Position numbers and translations under genes: made by a program. From NCBI GenBank assembly GCA_945892775.1, contig CAMDDP010000007.1:21913-85912 (forward strand): 64,000 bases of DNA, written 5' to 3'. Below the pieces are notes generated by a model that saw only the letters and a program-made list of their open reading frames with translations, did not search any database and was not told the DNA's origin. Of this stretch, positions 32,327 through 42,127 are shown one piece after another. Numbering within the stretch: position 1 is the first letter of the stretch; each line of letters begins with the position of its first letter. Source of the DNA: Chitinophaga pinensis (GTDB lineage Bacteria > Bacteroidota > Bacteroidia > Chitinophagales > UBA10324).

Positions 32327-34699
32327 ATGAAGTTTTTTCTATTTATTTTTTCTATTCTGCCTCTTAATCTTTTAGCACAAAGTGGAATTATAAGAGGAAA
32401 TGTTTTCAATGCTACCTCCAATCAGCCAATTGAATTTGCTACAGTTGCTATTACTGGAGCTTCAATTGGTATTCAAACAAATGAAAAGGGCATTTATGAG
32501 CTTAAAAATCTGTCGCCAGGCTTATACAATATCGAAGTAAGTTATGTGGGTTTTAAAAAGAAATCAGTTCTTGAAATCCAAGTGACCAACTCAAAACCTG
32601 CGGTTATTGATGTTGGTTTGGATGAAACTGTAAGTTCTTTAGATGAGGTTGTTGTTCGTGGAAATTCTTTCAATCGATCTGAAGAAAGCCCCATTTCGTT
32701 GCGAACAATTGGGGTTAATGAAATACAAAGGAATCCTGGAGGCAATCGTGATATCAGTAAAGTGATTCAATCGTTTCCGGGAGTTTCTTATACTGTTAGT
32801 TTTCGAAATGATATTGTTATAAGAGGTGGAGCTCCGAATGAAAATAGATTTTATTTGGATGGCGTTGAAGTTCCTAATATTAATCACTTTGCAACCCAGG
32901 GGTCTTCCGGTGGGCCGGTTGGAATGATTAATGTTGATTTTATAAAGGAGGTTGAATTCTATTCTGGTGCCTTTCCGGCAAATCGTGGAAACACATTGAG
33001 CTCAGTTTTTAATTTTACCCAGAAAGATGGGCGCGATGATCACCTGGGGTTTACTGCAACTGTTGGCTCAAGTGACATTGGTTTAACGTTGGAAGGACCA
33101 ATTACAAAAAAGTCAACCTTTCTTCTATCAGCGCGCAGATCCTACTTGCAATTTCTATTTAAGACTTTAGGACTTCCATTCCTTCCAACCTATAACGATT
33201 TTCAGTTCAAGAATAGAATAAAACTGAATACAAAAAATGAAATTACTTTTATTGGATTAGCGGCCATTGATAATTTCGCACTTAATCTTTCGGCTGATTC
33301 TACTCCAGAACAAAAATATATTTTAGGATATCTTCCAAGTAATGAGCAGTGGAGTTACACTGGTGGAATTGTGTACAAACATTTTTCAAGTAAGAATTAT
33401 CAAACCATTGTTGCCAGTCGAAATCATTTGAATAATACATCAACAAAATATTTTAATAATGACGAATTGCAAAGTTTGATTTTGAACTATGCTTCAGAAG
33501 AAATTGAAAATAAATTGCGATTGGAAAATACTTATAATCATAAAGGTTTTAAAATAAATTATGGATTAGGGTATGAATTTGTTCAGTATAAAAACAAAAC
33601 TTTTAATCAGATATCAACCCCATCGGGCGTTCAATTAATAGACTTTAATTCTGATTTATCTTTAAGCAAGTTCTCACTATTCGCTCAGGCAACAAGGAGC
33701 TTTATTGGTGAAAGGTTTATTGTTTCAGTAGGTGGTAGGACTGATTTTAACGATTACTCTAATGAAATGAATAATCCATTGAAACAAATTTCTCCAAGGG
33801 CATCTTTCACTTATAATGTCAATGAAAAACTTTCAATTAATTTTAATTCAGGAATTTATTACCAATTGCCTGCCTATACAGTTTTAGGTTATCGCGATTC
33901 TTTGAATATTTTAATAAATAAACAAAATGCTATAAAGCACATTTCTTGTAGGCATGTTGTAATTGGAACAGAATACAATACCAAGACCAACACTAGAATT
34001 GCAGTAGAGGGATTTTTCAAGTTGTATGCGCATTATCCTTTTCTTACTAATGATTCCATTTCACTTGCAAATCTTGGGGGTGATTTTGGAGTTATTGGAA
34101 ATGAACCCGCAAGTTCAAGTTCAAAAGGAAGAACTTATGGGATTGAGTTTTTGATTCAACAAAAATATTTTAAAGGATTTTATGGTTTAGGTTCAGTCAC
34201 TCTTTTCAGAAGTTTTTTTAGTGATAAAAAACAAGATCTTATCCCTTCCACTTGGGATAATCAAGTAGTAGTTGCAATTACTGGAGGAAAAAAAATTGGG
34301 AAGACTTGGGAAATAGGAGTGAAGTGGAGGTATAGTGGTGGCACACCTTATACTCCATATGATATTTCACAAAGCTCATTAGTTTCTGTTTGGGATATCA
34401 CAGGTAAGGGACTGCTTGATTATTCTCAACTTAATGCAAGCAGAATAAAATCTTTTCATCAATTGGATTTTAGGGTAGATAAAAAATTCTTGTTTAAAAA
34501 GATAAATTTGAATACCTATTTTGATATTCAAAATGCCTATAACTTTAAATCCGAAGGGCAACCTTATTTAGATGTACAGCGAGATGAACTAGGTAATCCT
34601 GTTGTTAATCAAAACGATTTGCTTCGATATAATACATCCTTGATAGCAAATATCTCGGGCACTATTCTTCCAAGTATTGGAATAGTTTTAGAATTTTAA
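32327..34699 (+). CDS. TonB-dependent receptor with carboxypeptidase-regulatory-like domain
   Basis: The 790-residue protein has the signal peptide MKFFLFIFSILPLNLLA then Q, a CarboxypepD_reg-like domain (IIRGNVFNATSNQPIEFATV, GIQTNEKGIYELKNLSPG), the plug (ISKVIQSFPGVSYTVSF, IVIRGGAPNENRFYLDGVEV, INHFATQGSSGGPVGMINVD) and a barrel ending LPSIGIVLEF with the aromatic outer-membrane C-terminus. Similar in build to the receptor at 3055-5325 but not closely alike in the barrel. No SusD, TonB or ligand-processing enzyme is adjacent, so the substrate is unknown. It converges with the OsmC gene, leaving 1 nt between stops. Confidence 0.92.
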   Translation: MKFFLFIFSILPLNLLAQSGIIRGNVFNATSNQPIEFATVAITGASIGIQTNEKGIYELKNLSPGLYNIEVSYVGFKKKSVLEIQVTNSKPAVIDVGLDETVSSLDEVVVRGNSFNRSEESPISLRTIGVNEIQRNPGGNRDISKVIQSFPGVSYTVSFRNDIVIRGGAPNENRFYLDGVEVPNINHFATQGSSGGPVGMINVDFIKEVEFYSGAFPANRGNTLSSVFNFTQKDGRDDHLGFTATVGSSDIGLTLEGPITKKSTFLLSARRSYLQFLFKTLGLPFLPTYNDFQFKNRIKLNTKNEITFIGLAAIDNFALNLSADSTPEQKYILGYLPSNEQWSYTGGIVYKHFSSKNYQTIVASRNHLNNTSTKYFNNDELQSLILNYASEEIENKLRLENTYNHKGFKINYGLGYEFVQYKNKTFNQISTPSGVQLIDFNSDLSLSKFSLFAQATRSFIGERFIVSVGGRTDFNDYSNEMNNPLKQISPRASFTYNVNEKLSINFNSGIYYQLPAYTVLGYRDSLNILINKQNAIKHISCRHVVIGTEYNTKTNTRIAVEGFFKLYAHYPFLTNDSISLANLGGDFGVIGNEPASSSSKGRTYGIEFLIQQKYFKGFYGLGSVTLFRSFFSDKKQDLIPSTWDNQVVVAITGGKKIGKTWEIGVKWRYSGGTPYTPYDISQSSLVSVWDITGKGLLDYSQLNASRIKSFHQLDFRVDKKFLFKKINLNTYFDIQNAYNFKSEGQPYLDVQRDELGNPVVNQNDLLRYNTSLIANISGTILPSIGIVLEF

Positions 34700-34700
34700 T

Positions 34701-35102
34701 TCAATAATGGAATTGCAAATCAAGTTTTATATCTGGATGTAAACTCAAAGTTACAGGACAAGTTCGAGCGTTGCTTTCTAAAATATTTTTCTCCTTTCCT
34801 GAATAATTATTTTGAGGAAAATAAAAATCCAGATGAACTTCTGAAATTTTTCTTGGATTGTTGATCATTACTTTTAAAACTGTAACTCTTGTTCCATCCA
34901 ATAAAATATTGTGAGTTCGTGCGGCAATTCCCATAACTGTTAAAGCGCAACTCCCACAGGCAGCAGCAACAATGTCAGTTGGTGAAAATGCGCCACCTTT
35001 TCCATTATTATCTATTGGGGCATCAGTAATAACAATTTCACCCGATAGAAGGTGCTTCATTTCAGTTCGAAGTTCTCCCTTGTAAATAATTTCAGCAGTC
35101 AT
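34701..35102 (-). CDS. OsmC family peroxide-reducing protein
   Basis: The 133-residue protein has the OsmC/Ohr fold: MKHLLSGEIVITDAP, GGAFSPTDIVAAACGSCALT with the first reactive Cys, and ARTCPVTLSLHPDIKLDL with the second. The two cysteines reduce organic peroxides in characterised relatives. It is the YhfA/OsmC branch and not strict Ohr, so the substrate is uncertain. It stands alone, convergent with the TonB receptor and divergent from the barrel protein at 35161. Confidence 0.9.
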   Translation of the reverse strand: MTAEIIYKGELRTEMKHLLSGEIVITDAPIDNNGKGGAFSPTDIVAAACGSCALTVMGIAARTHNILLDGTRVTVLKVMINNPRKISEVHLDFYFPQNNYSGKEKNILESNARTCPVTLSLHPDIKLDLQFHY

Positions 35103-35160
35103 AATAAAACAATTTTAAATCATGGTTTTTAAAGCGAATCAAAAGTATTAATATTGAACG

Positions 35161-35919
35161 GTGAAAAGAGTTGTTACAATTTTTGCAATTTTATTTGTTT
35201 CTATTAAAGTAGTTGGACAAACTGCGAGTAGCAACATGCTCTATGAAAAATTTTGGTCGGCTGGTTTAAGTATAACTAATAGCGGATTTAATTTCAATTG
35301 TACAAAAGGGCAAATAACCAACGCGCATACCCGAAAATTTTTTGAAATAGAGTTTGCGACTATTCATCACCCAAAAGAATATAAACAAACACAAGATTTT
35401 GGATTTTCACAGGTAGGGGTTCCCAATCCCAAAGCATTTGTTTATGGGAAACAGAATTCATTTTATAATCTGAATATTTCATATGGAATTTATAAAGAAT
35501 TAGGAAGAAAAGCTGATCGCACCGGAGTAGCTATTGGAATAAAAGCACTCGGAGGGGTTTCACTTGGAATTTTAAAGCCTTACTACCTTGATCTTTTATA
35601 TCCAATAGATAATTTTACTGCTAATTTAGTTTCTGAAAAATATTCAGATGAAAATAAAGATAAATTTTTAGACATTAATTCTATTTACGGTGGATCAGGA
35701 TATAATTATGGATTAACCCAGTTGAAATTAATTCCGGGGCTACATACCAAATTGGGGTTCCATTTTGATTATGCTATTTATGATGAATATTTAAAATCAA
35801 TTGAAGCGGGTGTTTTTTTTAGTGGCTATTTTAAAAATGTTCCAGTTATGATAATAAAAAAGAATCAGCAGTTTTACCCGGGTATTTATGTTGGTTTTGA
35901 ATTTGGAAAAAAGTCATAA
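35161..35919 (+). CDS. Exported outer-membrane beta-barrel candidate, unknown function
   Basis: The 252-residue protein starts at a GTG (35161) with signal MKRVVTIFAILFVSIKVVG then Q. The mature part is built of alternating strands (FFEIEFATIHHPKEYK, FYNLNISYGIYKELG, RTGVAIGIKALGGVSLGIL, LKLIPGLHTKLGFHFDYAIY) and ends YPGIYVGFEFGKKS, consistent with a small outer-membrane barrel. It is 9 nt upstream of lipA, so the two are co-transcribed; a link between a barrel and lipoate synthesis is not obvious. A TAATATTG box ends 4 nt before the GTG. Confidence 0.72.
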   Translation: MKRVVTIFAILFVSIKVVGQTASSNMLYEKFWSAGLSITNSGFNFNCTKGQITNAHTRKFFEIEFATIHHPKEYKQTQDFGFSQVGVPNPKAFVYGKQNSFYNLNISYGIYKELGRKADRTGVAIGIKALGGVSLGILKPYYLDLLYPIDNFTANLVSEKYSDENKDKFLDINSIYGGSGYNYGLTQLKLIPGLHTKLGFHFDYAIYDEYLKSIEAGVFFSGYFKNVPVMIIKKNQQFYPGIYVGFEFGKKS

Positions 35920-35928
35920 GCATTTGAA

Positions 35929-36801
35929 ATGATTGAAACTTCTGAAATAAAACCTGAAGAAAGAAGAAGGAAACCTGAATGGCTTAGAGTTAAATTGCCA
36001 ACAGGTGAAGGATATCGTCATGTTAGAAATTTAGTTGATCAATATAAACTTCATACAATTTGCGAAAGTGGCAATTGTCCGAATATGGGCGAATGTTGGG
36101 GGGCCGGCACTGCAACTTTTATGATTCTTGGAAATGTATGCACTAGAAGTTGCGGATTTTGCGCCGTTCTTACAGGAATGCCTACTGAATTAGATTGGGA
36201 TGAGCCTAGAAGAGTGGCTGAAGCCATTAAGTTAATGAAAGTAAAACATGCGGTACTAACATCTGTTAATAGAGACGAAATGAAGGACGGTGGCGCAGCT
36301 ATTTGGGCGGCTACTGTAAATGCAGTCAGAGAAATCAGCGTTGGAACAACAATGGAAACTTTGATACCCGATTTTAAAGGAAGCGAGGAAAGTGTACAGA
36401 AAATAATTGAAGTAGCTCCTGAAGTCGTTTCCCATAACATGGAAACAATTAAAAGACTGTACAAACAGGTTCGTCCGCAAGCTAAGTATGAAAGATCGTT
36501 GAAAGTAATAAAGCAGTTGAAGGACGGTGGCATGCGAACAAAATCGGGAATAATGGTTGGACTTGGGGAACAAAAAGAAGAAGTATTTCAAGTGATGGAT
36601 GATTTGTTAGAGAACGGTTGTGATGTAATGACAATAGGCCAATATCTTCAGCCAACTAAAAATCATTTGGAAGTGAAGGAATGGATTCATCCCGATATTT
36701 TTACCTACTATCATAAAGAGGGAATGTCGAAAGGATTTAAGATAGTGGAAAGTGGTCCATTAGTTCGTTCATCTTACCATGCGGAAAAGCATTTAAAATA
36801 A
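35929..36801 (+). CDS. lipA: Lipoyl synthase
   Basis: The 290-residue radical SAM enzyme inserts two sulfurs into octanoyl groups on lipoyl domains of 2-oxoacid dehydrogenases and GcvH. The auxiliary cluster is [12 protein letters not shown] (Cys45, Cys50, Cys56) and the radical SAM cluster is CTRSCGFC (Cys71, Cys75, Cys78). [30 protein letters not shown] and the C-terminal [14 protein letters not shown] (the conserved RSSYHA serine ligand) are all present. The window also has lpd, whose partner enzymes need lipoate, but 6 kb away. Confidence 0.98.
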   Translation: MIETSEIKPEERRRKPEWLRVKLPTGEGYRHVRNLVDQYKLHTICESGNCPNMGECWGAGTATFMILGNVCTRSCGFCAVLTGMPTELDWDEPRRVAEAIKLMKVKHAVLTSVNRDEMKDGGAAIWAATVNAVREISVGTTMETLIPDFKGSEESVQKIIEVAPEVVSHNMETIKRLYKQVRPQAKYERSLKVIKQLKDGGMRTKSGIMVGLGEQKEEVFQVMDDLLENGCDVMTIGQYLQPTKNHLEVKEWIHPDIFTYYHKEGMSKGFKIVESGPLVRSSYHAEKHLK

Positions 36802-36913
36802 AACTTGCATTTACAAGATAAAGTCACATTTTTGTCACAAATATTTTAAGTGAAATACAGAATCAATTTCATTTTTATATTTACTACTTAAGAATTTTAA
36901 AAACATCAAATCA

Positions 36914-39673
36914 ATGAATAATAAAATTAAACTCTCCGTAATCATTTTAATGGCTTTTGCCTTTTCAGCAATTGTGATTTTCAATTTGAAGAAAGTTGAA
37001 AGGCTTTTTGCTGAACAAAATGAAATAAAAAATGACGCGGAAGACGAAAGACAGGAAATTGCAGGGGCTACAAATTGGTGGAATAATATGCGTGCGAATC
37101 AAATTACGCATGCTATAGATATTCTTGATGTTCAAAACGCATTAAGGGATGCAGATGAAAATTTATCAAAAGGAAGTCGTGCTTTGAGTTTGGTTTGGGA
37201 AGAGATGGGCCCCGATAATTCAGGTGGGCGTGCCCGCTCATTGCTTTTTGACAAGGCAAATCCTAACCATATCTTTGGTGGTGGAGTAAGCGGAGGATTG
37301 TGGGAATCTCAAAATCTTGGTCAGTCATGGAATCATGTGAATGGATTTAACGATGCTACAATTTGGAATAATCAAAATATTTCTAGTATGACTCAAACAG
37401 CAGATGGAAATATTTATGTTGGAACTGGAGAATATTTTGGATGGTTTACTACATCAGTTGTTAGTGGAGGCACGGGCTTTCCTGGTGATGGCATTTGGAA
37501 ATCTGCCAACCATGGTGCAACATGGACACATGTTAAAACAAGTGGTTCAACTAATCCATCAACTTCTAATGCTTGGTCTTTTGTAACCAACCTTGCTTCA
37601 GGTGGAAATTTATTTCCTAATAGAGTTTATGCTTCGATAAAAGGAGGGGGTACCACATCGGGAATTCAATATTCTGATGATGGAATAACTTGGGCGAATT
37701 GCACGAATGGAACTGCTGTATTAATTGGTTTAGGTAGTGATGTTGAAGTTTCACCCAATGGATCTGTTCATGCTATTGTTGGAAATAAATATTATCATTC
37801 TTTAAACGGTGTTAGTGATTTTACTAATACAGGAATTACGGGCTTACCATCTTCAGCTTCGGTAAACAGAATGGCTTGCGCTGTTTCGCCTACTAATTCA
37901 AATTATATTTACGTAATTGCAACTTATGGTACCTCAACAGGAGATTTGTTAAAAGGTGTTTATAAATCTACTGATGGGGGAATGATTTTTACACAAATCG
38001 CTCCTCAACAAACTTCTAATGTTAGCGTGAATTGGAGCCCTATAACTCAAGGAACTTATGCTTTAGCTTTAAGTGTTTCTCCTGCTGATGAAAATGTTGT
38101 TTTTATGGGGGGATTGGATTCTTATAAATATCAACTTCAAACAAATGGCAACTACGCTTGGGATAAAATATCAAGATGGACTTACCCCCCATGGTATTCA
38201 CTCTATGTTCATGCCGATATTCATGCATTCATTTTTCATCCTACCAATCCAGAAATAATGTTTGTTGCTTCTGACGGCGGATTTAGTATGTCAACAAATT
38301 CTTCGGGGCATCAACCAACTTTTGGAACAAGAAATTTAGGGTTTAATGTAACTCAATTTTATTCATGTGATGCAAGAGAATATTCAGGTGTTTTTGTTGC
38401 TGGTGCCCAGGACAATGGAAATTTTAGAGTTGATTTTTCTGGAAACACTACCAAAACAGGAGTAGAAATAAAAGGGGGTGATGGCGGTGATGTACAGGTA
38501 AGTAAAGTAAATCCAAACGCAATTTTTGCCGAGTATGTAAATGGAAGTGTAGAACGGTCCTCCAATGACGGTCAAAGTTTTTTAGGAATGTTTGATACTC
38601 ATATTGATGCGGGACCAAGTGGAACACCAGATGGTGAACCAGATGCAGGTGCTGCTTTTATTTCTCCAATTTTATTGTACGAGAATGTTGCTTTAGCCAG
38701 TGATTTAAACAAATACAGCAAATTCTTTTTAGGTACTTACAATGGTGTTTGGATGACTCAACAGGCAATGAATTTTTCAGTTACACCAACGTGGTTTAAG
38801 TTAAGTAAAACTACTATAAGTGGTGTGGTTATTTCTTTAGCCATTACCCCCGATGGCAAATCATTATTTGTTGGAACTGAAGAGGGGAGGTTGTATCGAA
38901 TTGATGGTTTAGATACGACTTATGCTTACGATAGTTTAAATGTTTTTTCGCCAGACAATATAGGAATTACCACTACCCTAATCAATAGTTTTGGTTCAAG
39001 ATATATTACTGGGATAACGGTAGATAAAACTAACTCCAACCATGTAATTGCTGTGTTGGGTAATTATGGAAATACTGATTATGTATATGAATCAAATAAT
39101 GCATTGACTTCCGCTACATTTACAAGCATTACTGGAACTGGATTACCCAAGATGCCTGTTTATTGTTCTGCAATAGATCCTACCGATGCAAATACAATTA
39201 TAATTGGTACTGAACTTGGAATTTGGGCAACAGAAAATGGAGGTTCAAGTTGGAGTGAGCAGAATAACACAATGGCAAGAGTTCCAGTAACAAAATTGCG
39301 CCAGTTACCGGTTGGTAATTATTTAAATACAATTTATGCAAGTACATATGGTAATGGTATTTGGAGAACATTTAGTAATTCAGCTGTTTCTACTCAAGAA
39401 CCCCAAAATATTTCATCAGAAATAAAATTGTTCCCAAACCCAGCCTCTGATGAAATTACCTTTATATCGCAATTATCTTGGGGGAGTACAAATGTATCTG
39501 CAAGTTTAATTGATATTAATGGGAGATTGGTCAGAACTATAAATTATGGCAAAATGGGGATGGGCGTTTACAATTTGAAATTCAGCTTAAATGATATTGC
39601 AGTTGGAAATTATTTGTTTCAAGTAATTTCTGGAAATAAACAAACTATTTCAAAAATTATTGTGGCTCATTAA
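36914..39673 (+). CDS. Secreted BNR/sortilin-type beta-propeller protein with T9SS type A sorting domain
   Basis: The 919-residue protein has an N-terminal hydrophobic segment (LSVIILMAFAFSAIVIFNL), then a long array of Asp-box/BNR-like blades (GIWKSANHGATWTHV, GIQYSDDGITWANC, GVYKSTDGGMIFTQI, GIWATENGGSSWSEQN), as in VPS10/sortilin-like propellers. The last 85 residues are a type A sorting domain: IKLFPNPASDEITF, ASLIDINGRLVRTINYG and GNYLFQVISGNKQTISKIIV. It should be exported by the Sec pathway, moved across the outer membrane by T9SS and anchored or released. Enzymatic activity is not evident. A strong terminator follows at 39681-39734. Confidence 0.9.
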   Translation: MNNKIKLSVIILMAFAFSAIVIFNLKKVERLFAEQNEIKNDAEDERQEIAGATNWWNNMRANQITHAIDILDVQNALRDADENLSKGSRALSLVWEEMGPDNSGGRARSLLFDKANPNHIFGGGVSGGLWESQNLGQSWNHVNGFNDATIWNNQNISSMTQTADGNIYVGTGEYFGWFTTSVVSGGTGFPGDGIWKSANHGATWTHVKTSGSTNPSTSNAWSFVTNLASGGNLFPNRVYASIKGGGTTSGIQYSDDGITWANCTNGTAVLIGLGSDVEVSPNGSVHAIVGNKYYHSLNGVSDFTNTGITGLPSSASVNRMACAVSPTNSNYIYVIATYGTSTGDLLKGVYKSTDGGMIFTQIAPQQTSNVSVNWSPITQGTYALALSVSPADENVVFMGGLDSYKYQLQTNGNYAWDKISRWTYPPWYSLYVHADIHAFIFHPTNPEIMFVASDGGFSMSTNSSGHQPTFGTRNLGFNVTQFYSCDAREYSGVFVAGAQDNGNFRVDFSGNTTKTGVEIKGGDGGDVQVSKVNPNAIFAEYVNGSVERSSNDGQSFLGMFDTHIDAGPSGTPDGEPDAGAAFISPILLYENVALASDLNKYSKFFLGTYNGVWMTQQAMNFSVTPTWFKLSKTTISGVVISLAITPDGKSLFVGTEEGRLYRIDGLDTTYAYDSLNVFSPDNIGITTTLINSFGSRYITGITVDKTNSNHVIAVLGNYGNTDYVYESNNALTSATFTSITGTGLPKMPVYCSAIDPTDANTIIIGTELGIWATENGGSSWSEQNNTMARVPVTKLRQLPVGNYLNTIYASTYGNGIWRTFSNSAVSTQEPQNISSEIKLFPNPASDEITFISQLSWGSTNVSASLIDINGRLVRTINYGKMGMGVYNLKFSLNDIAVGNYLFQVISGNKQTISKIIVAH

Positions 39674-39680
39674 TTAATCT

Positions 39681-39734
39681 GTTCAATAAAAAATCCCTTT
39701 TTTGCTTTTGCAGAAAAGGGATTTTTTATTGAAC
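39681..39734 (+). terminator. Terminator hairpin with a 21-bp perfect stem
   Basis: GTTCAATAAAAAATCCCTTTT (39681-39701, 21 nt counted on the sequence) pairs without mismatch with 39714-39734 across a 12-nt loop, and the outer A/T runs give U-tails on both strands. It lies 7 nt after the T9SS type A gene. Confidence 0.92.
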
Positions 39735-39812
39735 ATTGTTGAAAAGAACGAGTAATAACTAAACAGATTAATAGTGGTATTAACAATAACTTAATCTATT
39801 TTTAGTCCTTCA

Positions 39813-42098
39813 ATGCAAAGAAAGGAACGAGCATTTTATTTTAGCGGATTGTTTTTTTGTTTTTTAAGTATTAACACAATACTTATAAATAAAAGTTCTA
39901 TTGCTCAATGTACTATTCTTGAAACTTACACATCTAATCCTATCCCTGACTCCGGAAATGTTTATTTATCAGGCACAACTGTAACTTTTTGCTATTCTTT
40001 AAATGGGTTCTCTCAAAGTGGTGCAAATTGGGTTGATGGATTTATAATAACTTTAGGAAGTGGATGGAATGCCGCTTCATTAACCCCAACTCTAATACCT
40101 AACTCTTGTGATGGAGCAGGCATTTGGGGTTTTTACCAAAGTGTATATAGTCAAGGAAGTGGTGGAACTTATGGGCCTGGTTTTTTCTACGACAGGTATG
40201 ATTTTTTTGGAGCGTTGGATGGGGACCCAGGAAATGATTATGGTGATTATACAGTAACTGGAACATGTCAATGGGACTTGTGTTTTTCTGTAACTGTCAA
40301 CCCAACATGCGCAAATCCAGACCTTTCAGTTAGTATTACTGCAGCAGGTGATGGGACAGTTGGAAGTTGGGTTTCTAATAATTGCCAGGGGATTCCTTTT
40401 TTTATAAGTACAGCAACTTGTCAGCCGAACTGTACTGTTTTTTCTGTTTCTGTTTCTGGCATTGATCCTGGATGCACAGGAGTTGACGGTATGGTTTCAT
40501 CTGCAATAACTGCTGGAATTGCACCATATAATTATTTATGGAGCAGCCCAGGAGGTACGGCTTCTTCAATGAATAATTTAAGCGCAGGCATGTATGTTGT
40601 TACTGCTACAGATCAAAACAATTGTGCTTCTATTGATTCAGTTAATTTAGTGATGCCTCCCACTTTTACATTATCTTCTTCAATAGTTAATGCTGCTTGT
40701 TTAAGTTATTGTGATGGATCTATTTCATTAACACCATCAAATTTAGGGGTACCTCCATTTCTTTATCAATGGAGTGCTGGTTTGCCCTCCAATCCTAATT
40801 TAGCTAACTTATGTGCAGGAACTTACTATGTTACTGTATCTGATGCGAATCTTTGTATCGCATTAGATACAATTGTAATTACAGAGCCAAGTGGCATGAG
40901 TATTAATATGATTCCAACTACCACTAGTTGTTATGGAGGATGTAATGGTGCAATGAGCGCAATGGTTTCTTTTGGTACGCCACCATATAATTTAATCTGG
41001 AGCAATAATTCAACTAATAATTTTATTTCAGGAATATGTGCTGGTGTTTATAATGTATCAGTTACCGATGCAAATGGCTGCACCCTGTTAGGTAGCAATT
41101 CGGTAAGTCAACCAGCAGCGATAATTATTAATACGATATCAAACAATGTAAGTTGTTTTGGACTTTCTGATGGTTGGGTATCCTTTACACAACAAAATGC
41201 TGTTTTACCTTATACATCTATTTGGATGCCAGGTGCGATTCTATTGGATACATTAAAAAATTTATTCATTGGGAATTATACTCTAATCCTTACTGATTTC
41301 AATGGATGTATTGGAAATGGAAGCGCTATTGTTACAGAACCTTTGCCATTAATTGTTGCTGTTGTAACTACACCATCATCCTGCCCACTCGGCATTGATG
41401 GTAGCGCTAGTGCTTCGCCATCGGGTGGAACACCTCAATATTTTTATAGTTGGGTTAATACGGGTGGGCTAACTACTTCAATTATAAATAATATTTCTGC
41501 TGGATATTATGATGTCATCGTAACTGATTCACGTGGGTGTACTGCATCCGGAGGTAATACCGTGTTATCAAATGACTTGTTTTCAGTTTATGCCATTGGG
41601 GATACTTCAATCATTAATGGAAACAGTACTGAACTTGGAATTCAATTATCACAAAGTGGAAATTTTACCTACTCATGGACTCCAGATGAATTTTCCTCTT
41701 CTCCGAATTTATTTAATACAGTTGTTAGCCCAACAATAACAACTACCTATACAGTAATTGTGATTGAAGATGGCTCTGGCTGCCAAAGTTCAGATAGTGT
41801 TGTTGTCATTGTTCTGCCAACTACTTACATTTTTGTTCCCAATGCATTTACACCAAACAATGATGGGTATAACGATTTGCTTCAATTATTTAAGGGGGAA
41901 ATTGTTAATATAAAAGATGTGCAAGTATTTAATCGATGGGGGCAAATTGTTTATAGGGCTTCTGAATTAAATTGGGATGGAAAAAATAGGGATGAAAAAA
42001 TTTGTCCTTTTGGTGTTTATGCTTATTACATAGTTTATAGTATTGAAGGCGAAATTGGTACCTATAGAAAAGGAGGGAATGTTACATTAGTCAGGTAG
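39813..42098 (+). CDS. SprB-repeat surface protein with T9SS type B sorting domain
   Basis: The 761-residue protein has a signal around residues 8-32, an N-terminal domain of about 170 residues rich in Cys, Gly and Trp (GAGIWGFYQSVYSQGSGG, QWDLCFSVTVNPTC), and five SprB-type repeats of about 75-80 residues, each with C.G..DG, PY...W, AG.Y.V and a closing D..GC, for example GIAPYNYLWSS with LSAGMYVVTATDQNNC, and GTPPYNLIWSNN with ICAGVYNVSVTDANGC. An Ig-like segment and the gliding-type C-terminal domain follow: FVPNAFTPNNDGYNDLLQLF, VQVFNRWGQIVY, CPFGVYAYYIVY. SprB repeats occur in gliding adhesins; motility or adhesion is plausible but not shown. Confidence 0.92.
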   Translation: MQRKERAFYFSGLFFCFLSINTILINKSSIAQCTILETYTSNPIPDSGNVYLSGTTVTFCYSLNGFSQSGANWVDGFIITLGSGWNAASLTPTLIPNSCDGAGIWGFYQSVYSQGSGGTYGPGFFYDRYDFFGALDGDPGNDYGDYTVTGTCQWDLCFSVTVNPTCANPDLSVSITAAGDGTVGSWVSNNCQGIPFFISTATCQPNCTVFSVSVSGIDPGCTGVDGMVSSAITAGIAPYNYLWSSPGGTASSMNNLSAGMYVVTATDQNNCASIDSVNLVMPPTFTLSSSIVNAACLSYCDGSISLTPSNLGVPPFLYQWSAGLPSNPNLANLCAGTYYVTVSDANLCIALDTIVITEPSGMSINMIPTTTSCYGGCNGAMSAMVSFGTPPYNLIWSNNSTNNFISGICAGVYNVSVTDANGCTLLGSNSVSQPAAIIINTISNNVSCFGLSDGWVSFTQQNAVLPYTSIWMPGAILLDTLKNLFIGNYTLILTDFNGCIGNGSAIVTEPLPLIVAVVTTPSSCPLGIDGSASASPSGGTPQYFYSWVNTGGLTTSIINNISAGYYDVIVTDSRGCTASGGNTVLSNDLFSVYAIGDTSIINGNSTELGIQLSQSGNFTYSWTPDEFSSSPNLFNTVVSPTITTTYTVIVIEDGSGCQSSDSVVVIVLPTTYIFVPNAFTPNNDGYNDLLQLFKGEIVNIKDVQVFNRWGQIVYRASELNWDGKNRDEKICPFGVYAYYIVYSIEGEIGTYRKGGNVTLVR

Positions 42099-42127
42099 CA
42101 ATTGCTAGATAATTTCTGTTCTTTTAA

